Of a stretch of 64,000 bases of DNA, positions 32,832-46,919 are shown in pieces; the stretch's first letter is position 1, and the number at the start of each line of letters is the position of its first letter. The stretch is from Protonemura montana. Taxonomy: Eukaryota; Arthropoda; Insecta; Plecoptera; Nemouridae. Location of the stretch: positions 9,971,021 to 10,035,020 of the forward strand of contig OX387602.1 of the NCBI GenBank assembly GCA_947568835.1. The letters run 5' to 3'. A program made the translations under genes and the position numbers. The notes under the pieces were generated by a model. The model was not told the DNA's origin and did not search any database. It saw nothing but the letters and a program-made list of their open reading frames with translations.

Positions 32832-33150
32832 CAAACTTTTTACCGAGCAGTAACCCGAGGTAATAGAAGTGCCGCCCGATTGCGCGTGCGGTCGTCCTAT
32901 TTAACAAACTCCTACAATTAAACAATTATGACTCAAAATATCGATACATGTATGTCAATCGTTAGGCTTAGTTTTAATAAAGATAAATTGAGTGTAAACG
33001 AGTATCAAATGCAAGTAATCTGCGATAAACTACGAAATGAAATTTCTTATAACTTGAAATGATGAATCCTCCATTTTTTTCGCTAACGGGGCGGTCATTT
33101 TACGCAAAGACAGTTTAACATTGGCGCTATGGTAATACTATGGTAGTACG
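32832..33150. repeat. Dispersed repeat family 3, near full-length copy
   Basis: Ordered matches to 36922-37261: aaactttttaccgagcagta, gtgccgcccgattgcg, aacaaactcctacaattaaa, actcaaaatatcgatacatg, caatcgtt, atcaaatgcaagtaatctgc, gcggtcattttacgcaaaga and cagtttaacattggcgct. Confidence 0.65.
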
Positions 33151-34740
33151 GTACTACCTCAAAGGGTACCTTTTCTCTCACAAGGCTTTCTTATAAGCTT
33201 GCGTGCAGCCAGTATTCTGATTTGCTTTTTGTATTTGACCTGAACCAACTGAATCAATTAATTTTATCAATTTAAAGATTGTTACCTAGTCAAAAATCTT
33301 AGGACTAAGAACTTAGAATAAGACTGATATAAAAATGTTAATAGTTTAAGAAATAATGAAATATAACTAGAATAGAAAGATAATAAAATAAATAAACAAA
33401 CGAATAAATTATTTAAGAAAAGTTCTAAATTGTTACAAAACATCAATAAAGGCGTTGAAGATACAATTTAATGACTTAACAACCGGCAACGATTCGGTGC
33501 AGTCTCTTTTGAATTTCTGGTGGAAATGAAATTGTTATTACTTGTTATTAACTTCAGTATAAAACTCTCTGGGTGATATTAATAGTTGAGTAACCGAAAG
33601 CACCGAGTTCTTGCATCTTCTATCCGCACTGCAAGACGAAATAGTGAAAGTATATATATTAAGACTTTATCTTCGCTGGACAGTACTCAGGTCAAAGTAT
33701 TGTCCAATGCTAACGCATTTTCTACACATCTTTGTTTTGCTAGCACATGACATAACGCTAAATGAAGTCACGTGGTATTGGCTCTGTATTACCTCATTTC
33801 TTTCAGTGAACACATCTTCAAAATGATTGCGAAATTTTGGGAGAAAAATCTCGTGGCGTCTTAGACAAAGTTTTAAAAGACAATATTCTCAAAGAATTTA
33901 TGTACGTTGAGCTAAGCTGTTACAACATGTGTAGGATAAAACAGCTAGGTACTCGGGTGCATGTGGTTTTATAGTAGATGATCTAGCCTGGTAATGATAC
34001 TTTGCTATGACTTATCATTTGCCTTGTACATGTTTCACAACTTAGAAAAATCTTTGAGCTCGTTGAATACTGGTAATACGAAGAATTACTGCCTGACCAC
34101 AAGAGATGGAATCGTATAATATCTGAAACTGGAGGTGCGGTTTGACATGCCTACGACTTTACCAATTTCAATCGAAATGTGTTGGATTATGGTGGTAGAA
34201 AGTGCAAGAAAATGGCTGTAAATTTCTAAATACATAAAAAAAAAAAAAATCGCACATATTAGAGCAAAATGTTTCAGAACATTTCCTATCAATAAATATC
34301 CTATTTGCTGGAAATAACTGGCGCATAAGATGAAAAATTTGAATTATAAAATTATGGCAAATGGCTAGAGATCGGGTAGTAAATGTATTCTGATATGAGG
34401 TAATATCTTGTAGTTGTAAAAGACATAACACACTTTAATTAAATAATCAAATTATGGAAAGATGGCTAATGATAATTGCATTGTGTAAACATGTTGCGTA
34501 AGCTTATATGGTATTCTTTGGTTTATGCTGATTAAAAACAATTAGATTAGTGCTTTGTGCAATTATATTATTACCAGTTTTCATCAGAGTCAAGATAAAT
34601 TTGACGGATGAAGTTTTTTCTCTGATTAAAATTGAAAAATAATCACTGACCCTGATATTCAAAGAAAGTTTCTTAAGATGTGTCTGTGATAGGTTTTTGA
34701 CACGATCAATGGTTTATATGACATAATTTGATGGTTTGGT

Positions 34741-34836
34741 GAAGTGGTTCAGAGCCATGGGTGAATGTTGTGGTGAGTATCGGACTTGCTCTGTTGAGAT
34801 TGACTCGTGGTCCTAAAAAGGACCTAAAAAGTCCTA
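34741..34836. repeat. Foldback repeat family 2, partial copy
   Basis: ggttcagagccatgggtgaa, tgttgtggtgagtatcgg, cttgctctgttgag and tggtcctaaaaaggacc follow the same order as in the 22106-22286 copy and end at the core hairpin. The second arm is missing. Confidence 0.5.
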
Positions 34837-36921
34837 ATTTGATATAATTCAAATATGTTTCAATGAGTAGTCCAGATTCGTGTCAGCTTTAAGGTTTTAC
34901 ATTTGAAGCCCTTGCCATGACATGTTTGACATGTTGCCTGACAGAAACATTGTATTTTCCGCAATATGATAAAATTACCAAACGGTTACCACAGATCAAG
35001 CTTGCTGCTTTATCTGAGCAGTATTTCGAAAATATGCAGCGTCCCATTTACATAAACGGTTAAGTTTGTAAGTTTTCTTTTCAAAAATCATTTTCCTATA
35101 TGGCTTACAAGAAAACTTATTTTCAACCCCCCAGAACAGCTTATATGACCGCCTAGAAACTTAGTTTCAAAAATTTCTCTCTATTGCAAATTTTAATTTC
35201 AAATTATAAAAAGTTTTGTAATATATTTGATCATTTAATGACTTGTTGTTTCAAGGTACAGAAAATAAATTTTCCATGATACGATTCTAGTTTTTCGTCT
35301 GTTTTTACACATTTTTTGCCAGAGAAACTCTAATATTCTAAATCTATTATATCGATAATTTATTTCTTACTTGGATAGAGTCAATTGGAACTGATTGTAT
35401 TTGCAAATTGGATACGCATAACGGGTAGCTTTGCTTCCGGAATTTTAGACCCTAAATGAGGTCGATTCGAGCGAAAAATTGATTGATGTTTCGATCAATA
35501 AGAAGTTTCGAAAAAAGAAGTTGATTATTAAGTACTTGTATAAGTGCTAGCACAATATCTGCAGAAATGGACACGACAGCATAACAATGAAATGAACTGC
35601 ACCCAAGAAAACGTTCCTAAGCGAGAAGCTAAAACCGAAATCTGAACGAAAAACGCTTCAAGAAAACCATCTAAACAAACTTTATCTTCTTAACTGAACT
35701 CACCTGTATTAAAAAAAAACGCACTGTCACTAAAATTCAATGTCACATGCACGGCACTGTAATACACTATAGGTACAAAGCACGTGCACATTGAAAGTGC
35801 TACAACCAGCAGCTGCTGCAGGTGACCATATCCAACGAGTGACCTGTTATAAGTGACCACTGAGCTAGTGCCATTTGCTTGGTGCCTGCACGAGGAGAAT
35901 TCAACGCCTTCTATCTAAGACTGTTGTGAAGCTGTGTTGTGCGAACTAGGCCAAGCTCTACCACTGCACTGGTATCGGTAGTGTACCGCGGAGGACGTCC
36001 CTTAGGTGCATTTGCATACCGCATTGAAACGTGTCTTTTTATGGATTTTGATTTCGATGTTGTGGTGTTAATTGCATGTTTTCAAAGGAGGAAATGAAAG
36101 TGATATTACGCGATGTTTCTTGAATTTTAATCTAGGATTAGTTGCGATTTGTGTTGATGCATTTGGTTGACATGTTTGTAATTAGGGAAGAATTTGTTGA
36201 TATTTTGATTACCTTCCCTTTAAGTTTGAACTGATTTTTGGTTTGAACTTATTATAAAGTAAGCTCAGGGGGCTCAGCGATAACTTTCAAATTCGTGTAG
36301 TGGCAGTAAAACCTTTTTTTTTGTGTTTCAATCATGCTGACAACACCGAAGTTAGCACATGGTTTCCAAAATAAAATTGAAATGTTTTTAAATACTTCCT
36401 CGAGGATTGTATTTATTTTTTCATTCGGTTTTGTAAGAAACCTCAACTGATCAAAATCTGAAGCATCTATGTAACCGTAAATCAGTTCTTTTTTTCGGCT
36501 TCATAATTATCATTTAATTCGATTTCTTTCCTACTATGACAATCATAGCAACAAACCACTTTTACGCATGATACGCACATTCGTTTTCAAAAGACATTAT
36601 AGACTTTGCTATCAGGACGATTGGGAAAGAACTTACTGAGCATACGCTCCTGCACCAACGCTATTATGAAGAGCATTGGCTAAGCCAATAGTTGCGTATT
36701 TATATAATGTTTACAAATCCAAATTATTCCATTTCCACAATCGAAGTCTATAATTGGTTCGTTTTCTTCGGCACGCCATGCCAATTATCACAACTATATC
36801 AGAGTACACATGCTCTACATGTTTTGAGTACCCCAAAGTTTCGTTCGTGTGGTCCTGGCCAGCCGTAATCTCACAGCAGAATCGGTACCATTGGATTTAT
36901 AGGTTTAGTCAGAGAAATGTT

Positions 36922-37261
36922 AAACTTTCTGCTAAGCAAACGATCCGGCGACACGTGGTAACGGTAGATACCACATGATAGCGTTTGCGAGCATCATTTT
37001 TATTTCTTAACAAACCTCTACAATTAAATAATTATAACTCCAAATATCGAAACATGTAGATCAATCGTTGAGGTAAGAATGAATAACAAATAACTGAGAG
37101 AAAACCAGCCTCAAATGCGAGTAATCTGCGAGAAATAACAACTTAATATTTCTTAACTCTCGAAAAGACGATGACTCCAACTAGTAGCATCCACAATTTA
37201 AATCGGTAAAATAGTATTTAGCGGTCATTTTCGCGAAGCCAGTATAATATTAGCGCTAGCC
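36922..37261. repeat. Dispersed repeat family 3, longest copy
   Basis: It runs from aactttctgctaagcaaacg through gacacgtggtaacggtag, taacaaacctctacaatt, aaatatcgaaacatg, cctcaaatgcgagtaatctg and gcggtcattttcgcgaagcc to cagtataatattagcgct. It has no ORF of note and I found no inverted ends. Length is about 340 bases. Confidence 0.65.
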
Positions 37262-40200
37262 ACACATGTAAACTAAATACCGGTATGGCACAGTATTGTG
37301 TAAAATACATCCACGCTATTATAGTTTTGTATCCTGAGGCAGCGTAAGAAAAAACTTGTTTCTTTGCTATTATGTAGGTTTGTCTCGTTCGTCTCGGCCG
37401 CTTTAACCACTTTCGATGCTGACCTTATCGAATAGCTCTTCCAACACCACGCATGTTCACATTCGATGCAGAATATGAGTCAATGTCAATGCTTTCATTG
37501 CCTATCGCTCTATGCACCTGATGACTGTATTGCAATTTATCTGGATTTTTCACCGTCGCTATGTGTAACACATCACGCTTGTGGTAGTGAAAATAATGAC
37601 GCCTTTTTATCGCTTCATAATAACATGATTAATTCATGTCAAGTTAGTGCTTCGTAACTTTACTCTTACTTTCGTTCTTCGTCTATTACAAAACCTTTTT
37701 TTTATGATAGTATGCTTCTATTTGCCCCGAGTAGCGGTAGAAACATGTATCTCAGTTCGAAGAGTAAGTACCGTTTCCCGAAGAATGCGTACGATTGCGA
37801 TAAAAGTTGTCTAGTTATTAAATTATGTGATGTTTTAGCGGAAGACAAGTATTATTATCTAATCAAACAATAGGCAAGCAGAGTCGCGTTCAGAGATGAG
37901 CGCATGGAGTAGACACGGAAGAATGCGAAGTAGGATTATTTAACTTCCGTATCGACGAGGTAGTCTTGTTTGCCACGAAAATTGGCACAGTGTCGCTGCG
38001 ACCCCACTGACATTGAACAAATTACTTCAAATTTCTACCTTGGAAAGTGTTTAATTTGAATTGCATTAGCTTCCACGTAAAGATTTGGTGAAAATTTCTG
38101 TAGATGTTGTTTAGAAAAATTTCCGACCTTTTTTTCTGAAAAACGCAAGGAATTGCCGAATCAAAACAATCTTTCGATTGGCTTTTTTCAGGTAAACAAG
38201 AAATTAAAGTGCTGTTAGGACCACCGATAAACCGACTCTAAGGCGTATTTCGCAGTTGAAGTAACTCTTGTGGGTTACTACCCACACTCGGAAAGGTCAA
38301 ACAGATCTCAAGTCAAAAGATTTTTTTGCAATATATGATGCATTTTCTATCAATCAAATATGCACTTTGCAATGGGCATCAATTTTTGAGACGGTTATAG
38401 TGTTCATAATAAAATATCCCGCGCACTGCAAGCGTTTGGAATTTGCAATGAAGTTGACATACAATTCAGTTACTTTCTTGTCGGCTCGCAAAACTATAGT
38501 TTCATTTCGAAATCTTAATTGTAACGATGCCAATTAAGGACCAACCCACAAAAAATTTTCGCAATACATAATTTAGGGCTGAAAGTAGGTTCCCTCTGAT
38601 TGATATAAAGTTAGTCTTGGTCTTGATGTTAATTGCTTATGATAACCTGTGATACAGCATCGACAGTTGATCGATGGTTGACATAAGGTAGTAAATATCT
38701 TTCCATCCAACAACAAATCATTGAATTTTGACTTAATATTGCTTTTTTAATTTTTCCCCGAGCCCGTTATGGAGGCAAATATTGTCGCAATTCAGCACTG
38801 TGGGATAATTACGCAATCAATAAAACGCACTTTAAGGAATTTTGAACGTAATTTTGACTGAAATCTTGCCAATTGCAATGAAATTATTAGTTTTAGCCGT
38901 GGTTTTAGGTCAATAAAAATCATTTAAATAGGCAACTGTTTTGCCACACTTCTTACAAGTCGGTTCATAGTTTCTCTACTGGATGGCGCTACTAGTCACT
39001 TTAGCGACTTTGAGTTGCCGGTTGGCGGTCACGGTTAGTTTCTGTAGTATCAGCGAGATATTACTAGTGATTTTTTTTTGTAGTGAAAAGTAATTATCTG
39101 ATAAAGTTGCTATGATTGATCGGTGACTGACACAATTGAGGCGACGTTTTGAGTTACATGTATGCCAAGAATGTTTATATATTTATGGAGAACTTCAAAT
39201 TGCTTCCAGCCAACATAAAAACCGGTAGGTATGTCCATCACTACCCAAATATGCAATAGCCAGAGAGTCTACCTAGTTTATAGCAAACATATTGTATTTT
39301 CGTCTATCCCAACACGCATTTCAACGGGATTGTTATAGGTTTTCTGACATAGCAGTCGACGAGGGTGGCAAGCTATCTATCAAGTGTCTCGTATAGGGGC
39401 ATAAGCCCTCACCGAATGAGCACATGTGATATTATTATGCATAAAAAGTTTGCTTAGATGGCTGCAATAGGGTGGATTAATCGAGCTGACACGAGAAAGT
39501 GAAAGGGTACTGAAACGCGGGTGAGTTTTAAAACTAAGAAATGCACGCATTGAATACACGTGCGTGATCGACGTGAGTGTGTTTGCGTTTGCTAAGCTTT
39601 CATGACTCGAAAGCCTATAACCATAGACATTACGTGAACGACGTTGTTTCAGGCATTTATGCCTTATTACAATAATACGATAAGTTCAGTCATCTCGCTA
39701 TTTCTACCTCAGGCTGTATTTCGTTGGTTTTTTTTTTATGTTTATTTCCTTGACTCTTGTTTCAAAGTCTGGCAATTTTACGCATAACGTTATGCGAACC
39801 TGTTGCGTTGACTCCGAGAAGATTGAAAATTGTTTCAAGTTTCAACAACTATGTTTACCTACCGATAATTATGATTGAAGAGATATTTTAATGTGAGCCG
39901 AATGATTAATGAAATGTCGGGTTTTGAAGGAATGCAGGGTCACTTACAGACCTAAAGGTACTTCATTAAGGTCAATATATCAACTAAACATACTCTGCAT
40001 TTATTGCAAGGTTATGGACGGGTATGTGTTGGTTTAGCTAGCTGGTTCCATTAGTTAGTTAGCCAGAATCAGAGATATAAGAGACACAGAATTGTAGCAG
40101 GATATTATTACAGAAACTTTATTAAACTGTAAAATACTCACGTCAAAATCAAAATCGCTTAGTTTCTAATCAACTCTCAATTATCAAGTGGCATGACAAT

Positions 40201-41770
40201 TTTGATAAAAGGTGCCAACATACATTTTAAGTGACACAAATAAAACTTTGATAAATATTTCTCTCGAACGTGTATCGCTCCTAGCACGGTGCGTTTAAAA
40301 CCACGGGACAAACGCACGGATCTGAATTCTAAGCGCGAAGCCCTGTGGTTGATTATCAATCAAGTCGGACACGTATGCATGTCCTGAACACTCCCACACT
40401 GTGCTGCAGTGTAGGTATCAGGAATTCAGTACGGCAAGAGAGGTTCCATCCTCACACGTTTCCCACTTTGTGGCGGATCATCGATTTGTTGGGATGCCAC
40501 GGCTCGACTCTTCGTACCAACGGGGCTCACGAGGCACGATAACTTTACAGTTGCGAGACATACCCAGACCCAATGATACGTGCCAGCTGTGCTGCTATTT
40601 TCTGCAGCAGACGAATTAATATGCTGGGGTTTTAGGTGCACTCGCGAATTGCTGTTTTTTTGGGGTGGTCAAGGCTATCGATTTGCTTAGGTTTGATAAG
40701 ATCCAAAATGATTGAAGCACTATTTCTAAAATTTGCTGGGTACATAGCACTAGTTGAATACTAATTATTAGGTTATGTCCGATAATTAATGCTCAATGAA
40801 GAGTGGACCAGGATCTTCATAGACCTGGTATGATAGCTCAGGACGATCAGAATTCCACAAAAATCAGGTCAGACCTTTAAGACAGATTTCGTATATATGC
40901 TTGTTTCTGTTAGGCCTAAAGACCCCAAAAATCGAACGAGAAAATCATTCTGATTACCAAATATTCTAACTTGTTGAAAAATAATAATTCGTAAAAGAAT
41001 AGAATGCTAAAAAGTGTCATCCTCACAAAAATATCCCTGAGTGTCATCGCGTTTAAGCACAGCGAATTTAGTCCAAGCGTTTCGAATTTTCGAATCCCCA
41101 ACCAAATCTACAAAAGCCAAGTGGAAAAAAATCCGTTGTCTTGCCATTTAATAATAATAGAATCACGTACATAATTAGCACATCACACATGTCCGCGCTA
41201 GGCATGCAGACACGAGTGAAGCCAAGCCAGGCATTGTTAATTATTTTTGGTTTTTGGTTTTTGCGTTGCAGGTCGTGGCAAAGTTATTCAAAATCTCGTC
41301 TCGTTTCGGGCCAGGGGGTGGTGTTCGTGTCTGCGTGTTCCATCGCGCTCGACCGGCCTGCTATAGTCGGCGTCGTCACTGAAGGCAAGTCACATACATT
41401 GATGATTCTCTACGCCAATTCATTTGGTGATATTTAATTATTCTGACCGAATGTGAGTCAGTTGGTGTCTGATGTCACAAAGGAAGTCTGCGGGTTAAAA
41501 ATATCGATATATTCGATTACCGTGTACCGTGTACCGTGGTATTAAACAATAGGTGCCTATTCGGAATAGCCTATTTTGAAGGCGTAGATCTGTTGTCCTA
41601 TTCATAGGAAAATTTTCTAAGAAAATCCCCGTGTAAAATTCATCTCAAAAAGATTCATCTTAGATTTATCGCGCAATCAATCAAAAATGAGTGTATCAAA
41701 TATGCACACCATGGGTTATTTTATATTGCCGGTCGATAGCCGTTGTAAAATATCGCCTGCATGAGTAATA
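37262..41770. other. Gene desert, AT-rich part
   Basis: No gene is recognised. It contains a family-1 repeat at 38374-38449. A GC-richer stretch at 40300-40640 has overlapping open frames on both strands (such as + 40401-40619 and - 40426-40641) without a known motif. Between these lies plain AT-rich DNA. Confidence 0.6.
38374..38449. repeat. Hairpin repeat family 1, single arm, reverse orientation
   Basis: gggcatcaatttttgagacg, gttatagtgtt, ataataaaatatcccgcgca and ctgcaagcgtttggaatt form the reverse complement of the 25722 and 13743 copies. Confidence 0.6.
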
Positions 41771-43000
41771 CGAGATTTGTTTGGCTACGATCGCGCCCGG
41801 TTTTGTCGCACTGGCGTCACGGGCGTCACGGGCGTCGGCGTCGCTATTTTACCAAAAGTTCCCAGCTTGCAGCGGCAAGCGGGCGTTGAGAGAAGTTGCA
41901 AGTTACTATGTCAAGTCACGTTCTTCATTTTCTTCCCCGCTTCGTGGCGTCGGTCGCTGCATTGCACGACGACGCCACCGACTCCGTCGACGCCGACGCC
42001 GTTTCCCTGGGAGGTGGCTATACATGCTAGCTACTTCGATGTGGGATAACTTACTGGCTGAAAGCCAACATTTCATATTGAGCTTGTGTATATAAATGTC
42101 GACGCTTTCTTGGTAAAAATATTTACCCTCCCCTCTTTTTTTTTTGTCGGTATGGCTAGTTGAGCAGACATGTTTGACTTTTGGTTGGCTCGATTTGGTG
42201 GCGATGATTTCGATGCCACGAGAATCGATCAAGGTTTTGGGACTCTTGCAATTTCTTCGGCACATCTACCGGCTTGTGATACAAATTGGCAATTTACTTC
42301 AATTAAACTTGCAGCGTATCATCCCGTCCCTCGCGCTACAACATGTAAATCTCCGTTCAAGCGAATTTGAATGAAACCCCACGATAATTCCTTCAACAAA
42401 TTATTGGACATGTTCTAATTTTAATCACTGTTCTCCATTAAGTTAAATTTAAGCGGTACCAAATATCGTGTACAGTAATAGCCGGCGACAAAAATAGCTA
42501 AAAAAGATAACGCTATTTTTGCCCTTAATGAATCAACACGCATGGCGTCGACTGCGGACTGACGCGTCGAATTGATGCAAATAAGTTCGCTCAGCGGGCG
42601 CAGAAAGAGAGAGAAAGAGGGAGAGAGCAATCATTTTGATTCATCTGTATCATACAATTTCACTCGTAGCGCCCTCTAATCACCCGTCCTAATTACAAAT
42701 CACCATTCCAATAATGTTTTGGCATGGTTGTCTCTTTTTCCGCCGCACACTAGCTTGCAGTGTGTGCTGGCACTTGGTATAATAGTGCGGATTGCCTACA
42801 TGTTGAGCGCTGCACAGTCGTCTGTCCTTGCCGGGACGCCTAGAATCGACGCCGACGCCGACGACGCTTGGCTACAGACGTGCATTGACGGGCGTCACGG
42901 TGTACTCACAATCGCCGCTTTCAACTAATTCATTGGTGCTAGCCAAAAGGGTTTTCAGTTGCCGTAATGGTTTTTAAAGAACAAGAGTACGCTGCATTGT
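41771..43000. other. First GACGCC/GGCGTC-rich island pair
   Basis: GC-rich patches at 41805-41850 (three gggcgtc units), 41940-42010 (gtggcgtcgg and gacgccaccgac as inverted partners, then gtcgacgccgacgcc), 42545-42570 and 42828-42872 (gacgccgacgccgacgacgc). The ORFs here read through these repeats and look artificial. At 42667-42678 TAGCGCCCTCTA resembles the CTCF core. No gene is assigned. Confidence 0.5.
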
Positions 43001-46000
43001 ACGCCCTGTTGCCAATCACGGTGGTAGTTTTTGCGGGTGGTCTGTTTTAATGAGAGAAATGCGAGATTTTTTTTATATGCAGGACGGTTTTGGCTTTTTT
43101 AGAGCTATTTTAGAGCTAAGCAAATACGTTAGAAAGTTCGACTAGCGATTGGTTTCTAATCTCAATTAGCCAAATCATGGATGGTAGTATAGGCAACCAA
43201 ACGTACATTAAAATAGCGCAGACGGTCTAAACGTAAGGCGCTGACAGAAGTCTAATTGCACGCAGTGTATCACGAAGGTCTCGAAACTGCACGGAATTCA
43301 AACAACAAAGATGAATATCGCGCGTTACCCTATTTAAAAAAATTCGGATTCGTGTCTTTTACACCGCCCGTTTGAAACACCACACGCGTGTTAACACATT
43401 GCACACAATGTTCTGGAATACGGTAACATCGCTTCCTGTGTCGATATATCAAGTCTTTTGTGTCGCTTACTTCAGAGACCACCGACAGCCAGAACCACCA
43501 TATGAATTAATGTGTTAATAACATGAATAATCAGGTTAGCCTCTAGTCCAGGGAGTAACATTCACCCTGGTTCAATAGCACCTAGGTCTTGCAATCTGGA
43601 CAGCCCAAGGCAAGCATAGTCGAGCCGAGTATTGTGTACTTAGCGTTTTAGGTGGTTTTAGTTAATTGCATGATTGTTGGTGGGTCCACCGGGAGGGCCA
43701 AGTAATGCGATTTCTATCGACGTGTCTGTGCGCTGCAATGTCTAGCTGGATGGACGTACTACATGCACTCGAGGGCATGAGCGCTAGATTGAGGGTCGCT
43801 CTACCGTGCTAATTCAATCTACCTTGCTTTGCTACGCGATACTGTATGATACACTGACGCCGACGGTAATGATCTGGCGGGGACATTCACTTTGGCGTAC
43901 CGTTAGTAATTGATGGTACTCGACCACCGCCGGCCATGAGGAATGTCCACGTTGCACTAGATGCAAGGTATTTGCTCGTCGGGTTTGCTGCACTGCTAGT
44001 TGCTTGTAGAATATGTTATGAGGTGGATATCGTGACCTGCCACAACACACGTAAACTACTGGTTAGATTAAAGGACCTTTTCTTTTTTATCTCAGCAATT
44101 TTAAATGCTGCAGAAATCGTTTAATATACCTGATCTGGTGTCTCGGTTCTTTTGTATTCGCCAAATTTCTCATCAGCAATGCAAGATATTTCGGGGTGGT
44201 CCCTTGACTACCGTGACGGTACTTGCATAGTCAAAATCCACACAGCATAGTGGATGAATACCTGTGGCTTTGGCAAAGTAAATCAACTTAACATCCCCTT
44301 GAATTGAGTGTCCATCAGTAAAACACACCTCGACAAACGCGTCCATCGAAACGCCAGTGACTCTCTACCAAAACATTGATTTACATCGCATAAAAATAGG
44401 CTGTCATGTTTTAAACGTGCAGGTCTAGCTGCATGTGGGTTATTGATTTGAATATTGCCGGTTGCAATACTTCATCTAGTCAGTCTTCATCACTCTTCAG
44501 GGCTCACACCCTCAGCCTACCCTCACCATAGTAGCGCATACACAATATCCCCCACTATGTACATCATCATTTAGGGTGGCCTCAACAAAAGACCCTGCTG
44601 TTTTTTATCATACACCGGGAAAAAAATGAAATCACGAAATCAATGGTTGACTCATTATTCGACTATTACTCACTGTCATTGAGTACTCCGCTCAGTGTGA
44701 CGTGTACTATACTCTCTGGGGCATCATACTCTGGAACGAAACGGTGTGTGGCTCGATGATTGGACTGATGCTGAGTGTCTACCTCCTGTAGGCGAACAAG
44801 CTGGTCAAAATAATGCGCGCTTGGTGAAATGTGGAACGCTGGGAGACGACAACGCCACTGCCTTATTTGCAGATCACTAATCGCATCCTTTATTCCTTTT
44901 TTTGTGGTTTTACTTGTACTTAAGATATTTTATACATAATTTGGAAGGAGAGCAGGAGCTGTTGTCGTTTAAAAAAGGGGGATCTCAGAGAAAAGTAAAA
45001 TTGAAGTTCTGTAGGAACGTTTAACAAATTCAATCAGGTGCCATTTATGTGGAAGGTGTTTCACAACTCACGTAATCACAAAAATAAAGCACGTATTTGT
45101 TTTCCTTAGTTATTTCCTAGTCGTGGCGTTGCGAAAATCTTAGTTCTTACTCATTTTTCCTCGAAATGAAACCATATGATCTATATCCTGTATGAAATCT
45201 TGTTTGTTGATAGCGTCTCGCTCGAATCGCTAGTCCAGAATCCATGACTGTCACTTCTCTCCCATATTTTTGGAGTAAAAAGGGGAGAGGGTCTAGGGAG
45301 AGCACACCCATAATATCAGGGGGACGTACACGACGCGTTGGGGTGGCTTTCACCCATCATATCCCCAGCACCAACCATACTTACTACACTTATTGCCCGC
45401 ATATCAGCCGTTGGCCCAAGAGAGGTTTGCTGACTCATACTCATCGAGTGATGTGTAAAGATGATCTGATCAAATTGCTCACGCTGATGTTTTGTCAGTG
45501 TTCTATGTACTCCAAAGAACTTATTCAATATTGTGCTTTTCTTTTTGATGCTAAGGCTTTGGTTTTTAGACTCATGTCTACTTTATCTAATTTTAGCACT
45601 AGTTTTGACAAAAACTTTTTAAACTGGGTTTTGAATGCTAAGTGAAGAACAGCTATATTTTCGAACTTTTCGTAACCTTGTTCCTGTTATTTTATCAAGG
45701 GTGAAAGCAGTCTTGAAAATTTTCCGATAACAAAAAACTCACAAAATTAAACACTAGGTCAGGCATCCTAAATGCCTAAAATAAGCAAGCTGAGCTAAAA
45801 TAATCAAGATCAACAAATAAAAAACCAACATATTTTGTAATTTTGTAAATATGAGACCCCGAAAAATTTGCGTTTTTTACTACCTAACCATTAATGTGCG
45901 TGGAAAAATGCTAAGGTGTTTTGGACTCGAGTTTCATACAATTTCGGACCGTAATGCATCATGCGTCTATGTGTACGAAATATAATTTTATGTGAGAAGT

Positions 46001-46140
46001 TTGTAAACCATAAAACCATGAGGAAGTACTTTCCGGGTTTCTACGCCGTTTTAAACTTATCTTAGTTAAGGTCTGGTTGAAGGAGCAAGGCAATCGCGTT
46101 TTCAGCTTCACCCCCAAACAAATTACCTGCGAGTAACAGA
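43001..46140. other. Gene desert, no feature recognised
   Basis: Mixed-composition DNA. The frame at + 45244-45645 (133 codons) is the longest but shows no known domain and its first half is low-complexity in style. I found no RNA gene, repeat unit or splice pattern here. Confidence 0.55.
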
Positions 46141-46152
46141 AAGCAACTAGCT

Positions 46153-46271
46153 ACCCTCGACTACGGGAGCTCGGTGTAGGTATAATTAATTTATCTGCAG
46201 CAAAGAGGCTGGCCCACTCGTTGGTGCTCGCCGGCTTCTGTGGGGAATAGACACGAGCAGGAGCAGCCATC
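46153..46271 (-). other. Possible first coding exon or short ORF (MAAPARVYSPQKP...)
   Basis: On the - strand an ATG at 46271 in good context opens a 39-codon frame (MAAPARVYSPQKPASTNEWA) to a stop near 46153. It lies about 650 bases from a CpG-rich pocket on the other side. No family is recognised and no convincing donor was placed, so this may be chance. Confidence 0.2.
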
Positions 46272-46919
46272 GTGTAAAAGGTGAAAGGTTGTCTTCTTGC
46301 AGCCAGTGATAGAAGCGCTGGCAGATGTGTGGGTAGCGCCAGAAATTGCTCACACCTTTTGTTCACACTGGCTTCATTTGGTTGACATTTTTATTAGAAG
46401 AACAATTCGTGAAAATTAATTTACAGTAGTTTAGAGCTTGCTATTTTCTTTCGCCCTTATTTGAGGTTTTTAACCGATAGTATCAACCGATGTTTTGTCA
46501 TATGGCTTAAAATTGAGCTTACAGCTAAATCACGGAGTAGGTTTCTGTCTCTGCTATTAGTGCTCCCCTATCTTTAACGTGAGGGTGTAGGTGGTCCTGT
46601 GTATTGCGTGGCATGCCTGCGATTCTATTGTTGGATCTGAACGTGGGCGACATGGATGCCTTCAGTGATATGGGGGTGTATCTTACCAATATTTGAATAG
46701 TCGCAATGTTACCCTTTCCGGTGTAAAGCACAAAGCACCTTTGACAGTGACCCATTCGCTTGGCTACAAGTTGACAGACTTTTTTTCAAAGGGGATATCA
46801 TCGAAAAAAAAAAGTCACTGTGTAATTTCCATGCCATGCGTTCGTGAAGTGACCTTGTAATAGATCAATAGTTGCTAGTTTTGTTTAAGCATTATTTTAT
46901 CCAAGAATTCAAGCGGTGA

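Larger units (their letters stand above)
32611..36921. other. Upstream of FAAH2 copy C; start of gene desert
   Basis: The first part should hold the promoter and untranslated exon of copy C. No coding sequence is recognised. It contains a family-3 repeat (32832-33150) and a family-2 fragment (34741-34836). A pocket at 35745-36035 is richer in GC and carries cagcagctgctgcagg (E-box palindrome) and an octamer ATTTGCAT at 36010-36017. Confidence 0.6.

Noticed and set aside
40381-40641. Minus-strand exon of an unknown gene in a GC-richer patch
   Set aside because: Frames are open on both strands and neither shows a motif or paired splice sites I could support.
45244-45645. 133-codon ORF as a gene
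   Set aside because: No recognised motif, no splice context and no neighbour supporting it; length is within chance for this window.
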